Of a DNA stretch of 64,000 nt, positions 1 through 10,410 are shown piece after piece; the first letter of the stretch is position 1, and each line of letters opens with the position of its first letter. Under the pieces are notes generated by a model that made no database searches, was not told the DNA's origin, and saw nothing but the letters and a program-made list of their open reading frames with translations. The translations under genes and the position numbers were made by a program. The DNA comes from Micropterix aruncella (taxonomy: Eukaryota; Arthropoda; Insecta; Lepidoptera; Micropterigidae), in contig OX155961.1 of assembly GCA_944548615.1 (NCBI GenBank), forward strand, positions 22,778,120-22,842,119, written 5' to 3'.

Positions 1-511
1 AGGGTTATTATTATCTCTTTTCGCTATTATTTATTGACTAGCAACCTAATTATTCAATCCAATTATTTAATACGCTTTTTTAATATTTGCTTCAAGGACA
101 TTTTCTATATTTACTGGCTATCTAACTATTATTTGATTTTTTAATTTTATTTTAGTATTATTATTTTATTGATAATTTCTTAATTCATTATATTTCATTC
201 AACATCATTTTACATTATTCGGTTACCCAGATTAAAAACACTCCTGAGATACATACTACTTATTTATGAGAGATATTCGATTCACTTTATTTTATTTTTT
301 CTTTGCTTAGTTATATTACTTTGATAAGTGTGAACGCAATGCACAACTTACAACAACATAGTAAAGTATTGTAGCGTCCGTAGCCCCGTTGTCACCGGTT
401 CTCCTCGTTGTTTGTTGGTACGGGTTTCTGTCTAGTTAGGCAAACTTTGTATGTAACATTTTTAAGCACTTCATTTCTGAAATTAATTATTCTAGTTGTG
501 TTTTGTTGCAG
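1..511 (+). other. 3' part of intron 1 of the first cuticle-type gene
   Basis: AT-rich sequence ending in the acceptor ttttgttgcag at 511. Most of it aligns with 13100-13680 upstream of the paralogue (for example the shared stretches around 60-120 and 240-330), so the duplicated block includes intron sequence. The first exon and promoter are not in the window. Confidence 0.7.
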
Positions 512-1066
512 ATGTTCAAAGCCGTCATTCTGTTCGCTGTCGTGGCTCTTGCCATCGCCGAGGAGAAGAGAGAGATCCTGTCCGAAGGTATCTGGAACGG
601 CGCTGGTGCCTACCCAGGATACTCCGGCCTCGTCGATCCCACCGTCGGCAGCATCTACGGCGCCGGCGCCGGTTTGGGCTACAAGTCCGGACTCAGCAGT
701 CTCTACCACCCGTCGTCGGTCTACTCCGGTCTCGGCGGTGTGGCTGGATACCCAAGATACGCTGGTCTGGAATCCCCCATCGCCCGCGGATACGCTGGTC
801 TGGAATCCCCCATCGCCCGCGGATACGCTGGTCTGGAATCCCCCATCGCCCGCGGATACGCTGGTCTGGAATCCCCCATCGCGAGCGGATATGGAGTCCC
901 CAGCACCTACGGCCATGAACTCCTGTCCAGCCGCTTCGGAGGAGTCGCCAGAACCCTTGGATCCTTCCCCGCCTACGAATCACCGCTGGCCGCCTCTCAC
1001 GTCTACCAGCCGTACACCGCCCAATACGGATACTCCGCGGGCGCTTACCCCACCTACAAAAAGTGA
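512..1066 (+). CDS. Gly/Tyr-rich secreted cuticle-type protein, pair 1 copy 1 (184 aa)
   Basis: Likely a structural protein of the extracellular cuticle; this is inferred from composition, not from a recognised chitin-binding domain. A hydrophobic signal peptide (MFKAVILFAVVALAIA, residues 1-16) is followed by an EEKR stretch and a Gly/Tyr/Ser/Pro-rich, cysteine-free mature chain. Four tandem 11-residue repeats of the type GYAGLESPIAR occupy about residues 82-125, and the chain ends PTYKK. The start was placed at 512 because a pyrimidine-rich splice acceptor (ttttgttgcag) ends at 511; the upstream in-frame ATG at 503 lies inside the intron. Exon 1 would therefore be non-coding and lies left of the window. 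The GC-rich coding sequence stands out from AT-rich flanks. It is a close paralogue of 13681-14196, which has three repeats and lacks an Ala-Gly pair near residue 52. I do not recognise an established gene name; Gly-rich (CPG-like) or unclassified cuticular protein is the best guess. Confidence 0.85.
   Translation: MFKAVILFAVVALAIAEEKREILSEGIWNGAGAYPGYSGLVDPTVGSIYGAGAGLGYKSGLSSLYHPSSVYSGLGGVAGYPRYAGLESPIARGYAGLESPIARGYAGLESPIARGYAGLESPIASGYGVPSTYGHELLSSRFGGVARTLGSFPAYESPLAASHVYQPYTAQYGYSAGAYPTYKK
755..886 (+). repeat. In-frame 33-bp coding minisatellite, 4 units
   Basis: Four consecutive 33-bp units (755-787, 788-820, 821-853, 854-886) encode YAGLESPIA cores. The first unit begins with Arg instead of Gly and the last ends Ala-Ser. 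The internal units are almost identical at the nucleotide level, which suggests recent unequal exchange or slippage. The paralogue has only three units at 13918-14016. Confidence 0.95.
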
Positions 1067-1182
1067 TTTCAGCATCTCCTACTCGGAATGTACAAAAACC
1101 CAAAAAAAACAGCTGTGATTTTGAAGTAAAAATACATTATTACAAATACTGATTATGACTATTAATACCATTAAACATGAAA

Positions 1183-1740
1183 TCGGATGTGTCACCCCAA
1201 GACTTTTCCGGCAAGTAGCCAAGGACTCATTTCATCTGAATTTCATAAATAAAATCGATGAGTGCCCTCCCTCGCCCGGCAGTCGAACCCGGTTGGGTGC
1301 CATTGCGACACCTCACCTCAGGCCACGCGGTCCGTTTTTCGCGAATTTAAATATTGCTAGTGCAGCTTGTATATGAGATATTCCAACCAAAACTTTACCC
1401 ATGTCATTTTGGCCCAACAAGGCATCTGTGTACCAATTCAAGTCTCTAAATCCATTATTTCGAGAATGATATATGACCAGCGCACCCCTGGTGAACCGAT
1501 TTCGAACACAATCTTTTCAACTCTCGTCATGATTAAATGATTCCTGAATACCAAATTTCAGCGCAATCGGATCAAGACACAGATCACAGACACACACAGA
1601 CACACACAGCCCCACAGACAGACTTCAATCAGGAAATTGTCTTCATTATATCAAGGGGGCTCAAAATAAATGGGTCCGGCTTCATTTAGAAAACAAATTT
1701 TGCGCGTTCACAATACTTTCCCTCCTGGTCAGTTGGTGGG
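1183..1740. repeat. Dispersed non-autonomous repeat downstream of copy 1
   Basis: Begins with a motif like gtgtcaccccaagactttt and ends with a stretch around gcgcgttcacaatactttcc. Similar ends occur at 17465-17998, and the left end recurs at 14316 after the paralogous gene. A CA/GA-rich segment (cagacacacaca) lies in the middle. Because both gene copies carry the left part, this repeat was probably in the duplicated unit. Family not recognised. Confidence 0.5.
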
Positions 1741-1989
1741 CCGGGAATTTAAAAGTAATTAAAATATTGCTTAGTTATTTGGGTCTCGCACATTTAATGT
1801 CCATTGAATTGCCATTGCTATTACGTTTATTCCTACAATCACTGTTGACGATGTTCCAAGTGGCCTGTATTTGATTTCTGGCGTTTATAATTTCACCATT
1901 TAAGCTAATTCGCTTAGCTGCTACTTGAGTTTGATAGTAAATATGTTTATATATAAGGTAGTTGTTTAGAAGAAAACGTCTGTTGACCC

Positions 1990-2730
1990 TATAAGCTTGT
2001 CCTAGAAGCTTAGTCGGTGATATTTTCAGGCCTGGGGTGATCTAAGAACGTTTTTTACCGTATGTTGAAGCGACTTGGAAAAAAGGGAAAAATGCTTCAA
2101 AATTTCAGTTAAAATATCTTTAAAAATCAAAAAAAGCATCCAGGCACCTTCCGATCAAGTTCAATGCGTTGTTTTCCTATATAATTCCAAAATATAGGTT
2201 TTCCATTAATTTTGACTCCAATAGTTGAGCGCTGTGGATTGATAAACCTATCAAAGTATTACGTACAAAGATTTAATTATTGTCTAATTAAAATAATATA
2301 TGATCCATAGAGGTTTCAGTGTTATTTTCAGATCTTAGTCTATTATATTTTCAGGACTCGGGTGATCCAAGTACGTTTTTTCCGAAGGTTAAAGCAACTT
2401 GCTTGCAATGGAAATATGCTTCAAAATTTTCCTTAAAATATCTTTAAAAATCAGTGAAACCATCGCCAGGCATCCTTAGATCGAGATCAAGGCATTATTT
2501 TGCTATATTATTGAAAAAAATAGCTATTTTATAGGAGATAGCTATTTTATAGGAGATAGCTATTTTATAGGAGATAGCTATTTTATAGGAGATAGCTATT
2601 TTATAGGAGATAGCTATTTTATAGGAGATAGCTATTTTATAGGAGGAGGCAAAGATTGGTTTTTCATTAAATTTTGACTCTAATACACTCGCGAGCAATT
2701 AATCGGGTCACCAGCATAATCCTTAATATC
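1990..2730. repeat. Two diverged tandem copies of an AT-rich ~350-bp repeat
   Basis: The segment starting near 2020 (atattttcaggcctggggtgatc) recurs near 2348 (atattttcaggactcgggtgatc) and continues in parallel through a shared aaaatatctttaaaaatca and a gatcaa/gcatt block. A further partial copy of the middle part (cctatcaaa..attatgtac..agatttaatta) is at 3790-3872, on the far side of a LINE insertion. Non-coding; family not recognised. The interval 1741-1989 shows nothing recognisable. Confidence 0.55.
2521..2646. repeat. 18-bp minisatellite, 7 units
   Basis: Seven head-to-tail units of tagctattttataggaga begin at 2521, and the last unit is slightly altered. The array lies inside the second copy of the AT-rich repeat. 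It generates a spurious repetitive reading frame on the minus strand. Confidence 0.97.
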
Positions 2731-3019
2731 TCGGAAACTAAGAATGCTAGATTATTTAAAAAAAAAGTATTTTATAGACTTATTTATTTTATATTTAATA
2801 TTACTCAAATAACATGAATAAACCTTGTTAGTTGCTTTAAAGTAATGTTATCAATATGGCTAAAAACAAAATAAATGATTTTTTGGAAATCGAATTACGA
2901 ATTCACTGCATTTATTTTTGCTTTTGTATCTGTTTTGTCACAGAAAAAATAGAAGTTGCGTATCCAATATTCATTATTATTATGGTAATTATATTTTTTT
3001 TTCATATTTGAATAAGCTG

Positions 3020-3690
3020 GTCTGTAAAATATTTTGCTCAGGTATGTTTTTAACTTGCGAAAGTTCGTCCACGTTAGCTGCTTTCATGAGCAACTTCATT
3101 GGCTTCCTTTCGCGATCGAAGAAATTTGCATACGTTGTCGCTCTTCTACAACATACTCAATAACCGCACTTCGCCCTCCTATCTCAAGGAGAAATTCCAC
3201 CCTTTGGGAGGCCTAGGTTTTCCACTTTGATCGAGCCGGGATAACACACTCGCCATTTCGTTAAATCATTCTTCTGTTCTCTTTTACGGTCCACTCTGCT
3301 CGTTTATGGAATCAGCTTCCTCACTCTATAAGGCATGCACCTTCGTTGTACACTATCAAAAAGTTGTTGGAGAAACATTTATTTCCACACAGCCACTAAC
3401 CAAATGCCTCATCCTGTCCTCTCCTTTATCCTTCCCTGGGCAAAGTTAGTATTATTGTTATATATTTGTATAAGTTTATTTTAAATTTAACTTTATTACT
3501 TCTGTCTGTATTGTGCGGTGATAATTAAGAATTAGTTCATCAAATGGTTGACTGTAAGATACCGATATAGCGATAAGTCCGCCATGTGTGCATAAATTGT
3601 CTCTTTTTATAAAACCAGAGTAATATTCTTTAAGTAATATTTTTATAGCACAATAAAGTTATTCTATTCTATTCTATTCTATACTTTCAC
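3020..3690 (+). mobile_element. 5'-truncated LINE 3' end with (TTCTA)n tail
   Basis: Broken frames translate to a typical non-LTR retrotransposon C-terminal region with a core resembling SARLWNQLPHSIRHAPSL. This is followed by a 3' UTR and the tail ttattctattctattctat ending near 3681. The element splits the AT-rich repeat at 1990-2730/3790-3872. A related copy without the tail lies on the minus strand at about 21390-21700, and an 84-bp tail-only copy lies at 63686-63769. Confidence 0.7.
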
Positions 3691-4020
3691 ATTTTCTTCG
3701 TTTCTAAGATATTAATGTTTATGTTGGTGATCTGAATTCAATGCCATAGTTATTGCTATTCAATGCTATAGGTGTATTCAATGCTATTCGCTGTGGTCCA
3801 AAAAAACCTATCAAATTATTATGTACAGAGATTTAATTAATGGCCAAATTAGACAATATAATATGATCAATAGAGTTCGCTCATGAATTTTGTATTCAGG
3901 ATTTTGAATTTTGTATGTAGGAAAATTCACATGACCTAGAAGTTTATAATCTTCTAGGTCATAAAGAGTTTTGTCAAAGAAAAATGGCTTCAGTAGGTTA
4001 ATATTGAGGTCGCTCACAAG

Positions 4021-4810
4021 TATTTTTATTTATTTATTTATTTAGGTACATATTATTAGGTATACAGTTCATTCATAGGTCATGTAATCTTATAATAATT
4101 ATATAAATTATTTAATAATTAATATAGGGAGGTTTAACACATCTTACATGACCTTTACTGCCAATAGCACATCTAACTAGGCGATAATTTGGCCCGTCTC
4201 TAGATGTGCATATTTTTATGCAATTTTAAGAAATGAAGTGTTTTTTTAAAATAAATTATTTGGACCCACCACCTGTATATACACATAAATATACCAATTT
4301 TATAAAAAATATAGCTATGTAATAAATATATACATTTATAGTTGTAATTTAATAAAATTTAATTAGGAAAAATAGATAAGTGATACTAAATAAATTGTCG
4401 TGCGTTGCAAAGAAGTTGATCAGATTTTACATATCCCTTGTTAAGTAGCCATCTATTAAGGTTTGCTTTAAATATTTTTATGTTAGGATAATTTTTCATG
4501 TCTTCACTAAGGGAAGTATATAATTTTGGGGCTATGTAGAATATATGTCTCTGGGCAAATGTTGTCCTGACTGACGGAATTATATAATTGATAGTCGCGG
4601 ACATTCTTGTGTTCAGATTGTTTTGAGTTCGGGCGTGGTCATCTCTAGATTTGTAGAATGCAAGAAGCGCTTGCTTAATGAATAACTGTTTAGCTGATAG
4701 CACATGGGATTGGGAAAATAACAAGGCAGATGGATGACGCCGGTTTTTCCTGTGAATTACTCTCAATAATAATTTCTGCGCTTTTGTCAATCTATCCAGA
4801 TTATCATTAT
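4021..4810 (-). mobile_element. Jockey-like LINE fragment, RT C-terminal region
   Basis: A minus-strand frame (4386-4790, 134 aa) carries the C-terminal region of a non-LTR retrotransposon ORF2, with motifs such as HRKNRRHPSALLF, RTTFAQRHIFYIAPKLY and FKANLNRWLLNKGY. The 3' UTR follows and ends in an (AAAT)n tail seen as tatttatttatttattta at 4022-4044. It is 5'-truncated, with no reverse-transcriptase catalytic motif. The same family recurs at 10106, 24505, 33031 and 49588. Confidence 0.8.
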
Positions 4811-5073
4811 TACAGTGTTATTTTCAATGTGAGATATTATTTTCATGGCTTTTCCTAGTTGACTTCAGTCTTAACGTCAAAAATACTCTAATCGTAAATA
4901 TTCAGCGTTCGCCTCCAATATAACTAGTTTTGGAAAAGTAGCCTACCAAATTTTAATTATTGACCTAGAGCGTATTTAAATTAGAGTCATTCGTTCAAGC
5001 TCAGTTAAACATAATAAATCTACTTTATTTTCTATTGCAGCATCTGATAATTATTTTATTTATTTGATTATTT

Positions 5074-5513
5074 CTGCTCTTTATTGCGAAATTTCACAAT
5101 AGGCTGGTTTATTATCATACGACAATCTCTTACAACCAACCAGTCTTAGGAGGATAGATGCTCTATACTTAAAAATTAAGACTTGCAAACATGATACAGC
5201 CACAGATAATACTTATAATTAAAGTACAACCCCCTGCCCTTCTAGTGTTTGAGTGGCAACCGCGAATATTGCGTTGTCGCCTATGTAAAATTAAAGTTTG
5301 AGGACGGCTCCTGGCGCAACTATCCCACTTTTGCCCTACATGTGCGCGTATAACAGGTGTGTAAGTGTGTGTCTTGTTATTGCACTCGATCGACAGAATT
5401 GAAATGCAATTCCGTTGATTTTATTTTAACGGAAAATGGTGACGCAGCCGGGAATCCAATCCAGAGCCTTACGTAAGTAAGATCAGGCGACCTAACCACT
5501 TTGCTACTTGGCC
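5074..5513 (-). mobile_element. tRNA-derived SINE
   Basis: Read on the minus strand, the element begins at 5513 with a tRNA-like head: ggccaagtagcaaagtggtt resembles an A box and gattggattccc resembles a B box. A body with a cgatcgacagaattg motif follows, then a tail with a ttattgtgaaattt-type end. The same body and ends recur at 8556-8772 (+), 11222-11477 (-) and 14661-14803 (-). This copy is longer in the middle than the 11222 copy. Confidence 0.7.
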
Positions 5514-6019
5514 ATTAATAGCAACATGTTGTGCAGTATTTGGCTGGTGGGGAAGTTCTAGTCAAGCCCGAAGGCATATGCATGTATATTATGTTCTATA
5601 AAAAGAAATATGAACATTACATTACAAATATATTATTATGTATATTATATTTATTTATATTAGCTATAATTAGTATATTTTATTACTATCTTGTCATTTT
5701 ATTTTTATTATGATATTTGTGTATGTGTATTATGTACATATTATATTTGTACCTATGTATATTATACTTTATTATATATGTAATATGAGTGGCTTCCTTA
5801 TCCCTTTCCATTTACGTAAAAAATGTGTTTTCTTCAAAGTTTCTTCATGCGCTGTAACAAAATATTTCGTTTAATTTTGAAAATTTTGCATTTGCCTTAG
5901 ATTTGTATAATATGTGTATTATTATCATTAAGTATAAAACGCTATACGTTTTCTGAAATTTATTATATAAGTCACAGCAGAATGGTATAACAATTTTAGA
6001 CCGTTCTTTCAGTTTGAAA
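5514..6019. other. AT-rich stretch, nothing recognised
   Basis: Low-complexity sequence rich in tattat and gtatat words, with no coding potential. Short frames here (5531-5713, 5845-6069) have compositions expected by chance. Confidence 0.5.
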
Positions 6020-6612
6020 TGAGTGTAGAAGACTTCAGACAACGACAATCCACTATCTAGCTCCTCCAACTAGCCCGCGAGAGACCAACCCTTACCGCCC
6101 AGCACCGGGTAGTTAATCCAGCGGGTGAACCAAGCGCTCTACCAAATATTGCCGCATTTCTCCGGCCTCCCGGCTAGTTACGGGTTCGACGTCGCTTGCG
6201 CGGCCCTCTACCTAATGTAAGCGGCGATTTAGTTCGAATCATCGCGGATCGTAGCATCCTTTGGGGTTCACGCGGGATCGCGTAGCCCAACGGTCGTTTT
6301 AAGAACGGCTGTCATTAGGTCAACAGCCACCCCCGCTCTATATGAAACAGTTGTCGTTTCCAAATTCCCCCGGTTATCAGTCAGAATGCATAGTCGAATA
6401 GGTGACGCCGTACGGTGCGCCCTAAGAACGACTCCCACAGGGCGCAGAGTCCTACCAGGGCTCAAACTTCTGCGTGGAGGCTACCGGATAGATTTTGACC
6501 CATGAGTTGATCCGACCCATAACCGAAGCAGTTCATAATGGCCCAGCAACACTGAGCCCGTTAGCACCCGGTGGACAGGATCAGGGCGACCCCTGGCTGG
6601 GCGTGTTAAATC
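6020..6612 (-). repeat. GC-rich unclassified dispersed repeat, copy 1
   Basis: This island of higher GC shares many words with 14860-15475, 22690-24094 and 44495-45100. Examples are the gcgcaccgtgcggcgt-type stretch around 6400-6420, gtagaagacttc at 6026, and the ctctatatgaaac/gagcggg-type region around 6335. It runs opposite to the 14860 copy. No conserved open frame spans it, so I treat it as non-coding or decayed. Family unknown. Confidence 0.6.
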
Positions 6613-7045
6613 TCTATTATTATTCACAATGTTTTAATTATTATAATATGAAAGAAGTGCTAGGAATTGGCACATCAAAAATTTTATAATAATAATTACT
6701 TTACTGCGTCTATAAAGCCGCGTTTGCTGCGCCATGTTATATAATAACCAAGGTCATGTTATTTTGGAGCGTGGCCAAACTGTTTTGTTCGCTGTTTTTG
6801 TTTACCGAGTCGAATGGATAACTTCCCCCGAGTTCGCCTGCGGGGTGCCGGGGGGACAAATTTATTCATTACGTATTTGTGCTCGCCAGAGATACATCTC
6901 GTCAAATTCTTTTGATATTGTGTACTGTAGTTTATCATTTTAACGGGGTGGAATAAAGCAATTACTCTGTATTGTATTTTATACAATTGATACAGGAAAG
7001 ACCCGTTATTCGGGACGCTACATCTAAAGAAAATAAAAATAAATC

Positions 7046-7330
7046 TAAAAAGCTAGATGCTTTTCGCATGTCAATCTCATGTCAGGTGGAATAACATTAC
7101 TACGCCATGTCGTTTGTTTTTGTCTATCTGCCAATATTATTGTTAAAAGCTTTGCATAACCGCTCTCTGAACGACGAAAAAATAATTTTAACCCAAATCT
7201 GTCTTCAATTTGCAATTCTTGTTGGTGGCTGTAGGTAGGGTCTAACACAAAATCTATTTCTACTTCTTCTGTTAAGAACTAAATCCACTATTGCCAAAAC
7301 CGTGGACACATCTTCCTTGTCGGAACTCAT
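7046..7330 (-). pseudogene. Possible PIF/Harbinger transposase N-terminal fragment
   Basis: Minus-strand frames give MSSDKEDVSTVLAIVDLVL.. and, after a frame change, a segment containing EDRFGLKLFFRRSESGYAKLL and TWRSNVIPPDMRLTCEKHL. The second part resembles the region before the DDE nuclease of Harbinger-type transposases (typical form: ..T.WR..IPP..RL..TLR.LA). The frame is broken and the catalytic part is absent. The call is tentative; an unrelated domesticated fragment is possible. Confidence 0.4.
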
Positions 7331-7333
7331 TTT

Positions 7334-7672
7334 AACACGCTTTTATTAGGTCGACCTGTATGTAACTATGTAATGGAATCTAAGGTAACTAATTTAACCA
7401 TCTTCCAAGGATCGTAGCGTCATGAAAATTGGCAGCTATATGAAGTTCTGATGACAATAATATGGTACAGAACTGATCTGATGATGGAGTCGGAAGATAT
7501 GAACTGGAACTTCATGATGGAACATCGTATCATAGCTGTGTTTGGACTCGTTAGAAAAGTCTTGGAATGAACTTTGACCACGATTAGGTTTCAAGGTCTG
7601 ATGATTTGGTTTTTACGTGCATTTATTAAAGCGTGTTTTTAGTGTTTTTTTTTTAACTATTAATTTATTTAT
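7334..7672 (-). mobile_element. MITE-like repeat with AACACGCTTTTAT ends
   Basis: The left end aacacgcttttattaggtcg and the right end (..tgcatttattaaagcgtgttt) are inverted versions of each other at their tips. Internal words such as ccatcttccaaggatcgtag and cttcatgatggaac recur at 19453-21383 (interrupted), 36252-36571, 58545-59072 and 59073-59515. There is no coding capacity. Confidence 0.7.
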
Positions 7673-8098
7673 CTTATTAAATAGATAAGTTACTAACAAA
7701 AATCATCTATTCTCGAAAATTGCAGTGGATGGCCTGTTTGCTAAACATGTTTTACTAACATGTTAGCAACACAATGTTTTGTTCGTAACATGGCGCAGGA
7801 ACCGACTTCAAGGGAACAGGTAGATATTTTTTCCTGTCACGTTATTAACGCGTGAGATGCAAAAATAAGATAACCTATAAAAGGAGTTGTAAAATAAACA
7901 AAAAGACCGAAATACGTAATATAAAAAACATTGCGACAAAGTGTAACATGTATTCAAATTCTAAACTAGATTGGATGACAGGTTTACTCGTACAATAGAC
8001 AATAGGATTAATTGAATTGAATGAGCGAGAGAGAGAGAGAGACAGAGGGATGTATTGGGTCAACAATAGTGTAGCAGGTTTCGTTTTGGCATTTTTAG

Positions 8099-8105
8099 TA
8101 TAAAA
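8099..8105 (+). promoter_or_regulatory. Candidate TATA box for pair 1 copy 2
   Basis: TATAAAA within the context gtataaaacgtgg; the same gtataaaacg core occurs before genes A and B at 34807 and 39226. A start near 8130 is 31 bases downstream (acattc), matching the acacattc position in gene A. Assignment to the gene at 13681 is by order and orientation only. Confidence 0.6.
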
Positions 8106-8129
8106 CGTGGTGTCGAATTCAGATTAAGT

Positions 8130-8170
8130 ACATTCTGTCAAGGATCCAAAAACCGACGACAACTGCCAAG
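8130..8170 (+). other. Candidate non-coding exon 1 of the gene at 13681
   Basis: A short leader of about 41 bases lies between the presumed start near 8130 and a strong donor (aag|gtaagtg) at 8171. It has no ATG, in keeping with the start codon lying at the very beginning of exon 2. Intron 1 would be 8171-13680 (5510 bp). A transcript is needed to confirm the pairing. Confidence 0.55.
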
Positions 8171-8225
8171 GTAAGTGAACAGCTTCTACTACAATTTTAT
8201 ATTTTATAGAAACTTTTATATCATA

Positions 8226-8510
8226 CATCATCATCATCATCATTATCATCATCATTTATTCATTCCATATATGCATTTCACAATACTGAGGAACATGTCA
8301 AATTTTACAATCATAATTTACCGGATGATAAAACCGCTTTGATTAATTAAAAGGAAAAAAAATAATAATTGTAATCAGAGTTGATTACTTAAAAATAGTC
8401 AAATTAAGTATAAATAATCAATACAATGAAAAAGAAAAATTCTGAAACATGCGTTATTAAAAACAATGTCAATAAAATCTAAAACTTAGTGCGAAAGTTT
8501 AGTCATAATA
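8226..8510 (-). mobile_element. Possible LINE 3' end with (ATG)n tail
   Basis: The run of cat/atc triplets at 8226-8256, followed by AT-rich non-coding sequence, has the look of a minus-strand LINE tail and 3' UTR. There is no coding part to confirm it. It lies inside the proposed intron 1. Confidence 0.35.
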
Positions 8511-8555
8511 TGGTACACTTTTTAGTTATGTTTGATACTATGTATGCTTGTAATT

Positions 8556-8772
8556 TGCGGCCCCGCCCGAAAGGCCGATCAAATTAACGGAATTGCAGTT
8601 TCAATTCTGTCGATCGAATGCAATAACAAGACACACTCACAGACATGTTACATGCACACATACATATAACACGTCATAGTAGGGTTGGTTGTAAGAGATT
8701 GTCATATGACAATAAACCCGCCCATTGTGACATTTTCACAATAAAAAGTATAAACAAACAAACAAACAATTT
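8556..8772 (+). mobile_element. tRNA-derived SINE, 5'-truncated
   Basis: Carries the SINE body in plus orientation (aacggaattgcagtttcaat, cgatcgaatgcaataacaag) and ends with a (AAAC)n tail at 8752-8770. The tRNA-like head is missing. Confidence 0.65.
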
Positions 8773-8878
8773 GCTACAAAGCAATTATCAGAGTTGAATA
8801 ACTATAATCATAATTTCTTTTCAACTAAATGTAAATGCGTGGGTGTGTATGACTAAATAATACAATGTGTGTAAGTAT

Positions 8879-9509
8879 TATAGTCATAGTCATAGTCATA
8901 GGTTTTTTATTCAAAATAGTACGAAATCGTAACATTTTGACGTCAATAACGCATACAAAAATACATAAATGATATAAAAATTTAATTATTGTGACATTAT
9001 AACAAATTATTGTGACATATGACGTGATATATATCATCGAGGTAACCATTTTATTTCCAAGGGTCTTTGTCGTCTAGATAATCATTAATTTTATAGTAGC
9101 CCTTTGAGTACAGCTTCTTCTTAATATTAAATTGTATCACAGATAAATTTTGCATGTTTTCTGGGACTTTATTGGAGAAGCGTATACATTGCCCTTTGAA
9201 TGATTTTGTGGTTTTGGAGAGTCGACTTTTATGGTCAGCAAGTTTATTTTTATTTCTAGTATTGACACCATGCCTATCAGAGTTTCTTAAAAACAGTTCT
9301 TTATTTTTATGCACATACATTAAGTTTTCATAGATGTAATGAGATGCAAGTGTCAAAATATTGATTTCTTTAAATTTTCCGCGTAACGACTGTCTAGCAC
9401 CTAATTTATAAATAGCGCGGATGGCTCGAATGTGAATGTTTACAACTTGTTTTATATAACCGAACGTAATACTAGTCAGCTCGTGGTAAAATAAGAGAAA
9501 TATCAGCAT
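8879..9509 (-). mobile_element. LINE fragment with (TATGAC)n tail
   Basis: The minus-strand frame 9051-9509 (152 aa) matches the C-terminal domain of non-LTR retrotransposon polyproteins: LTSITFGYIKQ.. at the start, then TRNKNKLADHKSRLSKTTKSF and NKVPENMQNLSVIQFNIKK. The 3' UTR ends in agtcatagtcatagtcatag at 8881-8900. 5'-truncated, no catalytic RT motif. Related tails appear at 11481 and 15645. Confidence 0.75.
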
Positions 9510-9540
9510 CCCTAGATACGGGCGTTTTTGCTCAGTTAGG

Positions 9541-10410
9541 AATTTTATTTTATTTATTTTAGTACTTTATTCATATTTTTATACATATAGCTACATTATT
9601 ACCAATGTTATAAAGTAACTCGGAAAAAAATAACACGCAAATGTAGCAAATGGTCAGTACCTACCTAACTAGGACTGTAATGTCCTGTATCTAGGCGGGT
9701 CAGAGTAAACAATAAAAATTAGCTATTCAAATTTATAAAGAACTAAATTGACTAACGTTTTATTTTTAGAAATAGTAAATGTACCTAATTAAAATTTAAT
9801 ATATAATATAATATAATAATCTGTATAAATATTACAATGTATATACCTAATCATATATATGTAATATTATGGTAAGTATATAGATACCTAAATTCGATTA
9901 TAATAAATATTATGGTATAAACATAATATTTATTATAATCGGTATAAACATATTATGGTATAAACATATTTATATTAGAATACAATTATATAATACGATT
10001 TTTAAAATATTGGAAAAATTAAGAGATACAATACGATGTATTAATATTATATGCATAATACTTTATGTATACCTATGTATACGATATTAGCTTTAAAATC
10101 AGCCATTATATAATATACGCTATACAAGACAAGTTTTCGGATTTAGACCTCCCTAATTCAAATAACCATTTATTTATATTATATTTAAACTGTTGAATGT
10201 TCTTTAGGTGTTTCCATTTCTCTTCTATGTCATTATATAACCTGGGCCCAAGGAAGAAAGCTTGCCTTTGTGCAAATGTTGTTTGCACTCGAGGAATAAG
10301 GAAATTTTGTTTCCGTGAACTCAGAGTATTGCAGTTTTTCTGACTTTGATCATGCCTATCTTTATATTTATGAAAAAATATTATCATATATTTTAGAAAC
10401 GGTATCACAT
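9541..10410 (-). mobile_element. Jockey-like LINE fragment
   Basis: The minus-strand frame 10106-10408 (100 aa) carries QNFLIPRVQTTFAQRQAFFL, GPRLYNDIEEKWK and FKYNINKWLFELGR, the conserved end of the ORF2 seen also at 4386 and 49791. A long AT-rich 3' UTR runs to an (AAAT)n tail at about 9541-9560. 5'-truncated. Confidence 0.75.

Noticed and set aside
503..511. Upstream in-frame ATG (MLQ extension) of both pair 1 genes
   Set aside because: It lies within the polypyrimidine/acceptor sequence and would be removed by splicing. The equivalent upstream ATG of gene A (36623) is likewise intronic.
408..1118. Alternative frames overlapping the cuticle gene at 512 (236, 140, 136 aa)
   Set aside because: They are shadows caused by the GC-rich repetitive coding sequence. 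Only the frame with a signal peptide, the splice acceptor and conservation in the paralogue is real. The same holds for the overlaps at 13624-14248, 36629-36916, 37110-37518, 45521-45784 and 50951-51295.
2495..2698. 67-residue repetitive frame (SYKIAI repeats) on the minus strand
   Set aside because: Produced by the 18-bp minisatellite; no coding context.
5440..5513. A functional tRNA gene
   Set aside because: The A- and B-box-like sequences belong to a SINE head present in several copies; no complete cloverleaf with anticodon arm could be drawn.
6736..7021. Solo LTR of a Copia-type element
   Set aside because: TGT..ACA ends and an aataaa are present, but no target duplication and no second copy in the window; not enough support.
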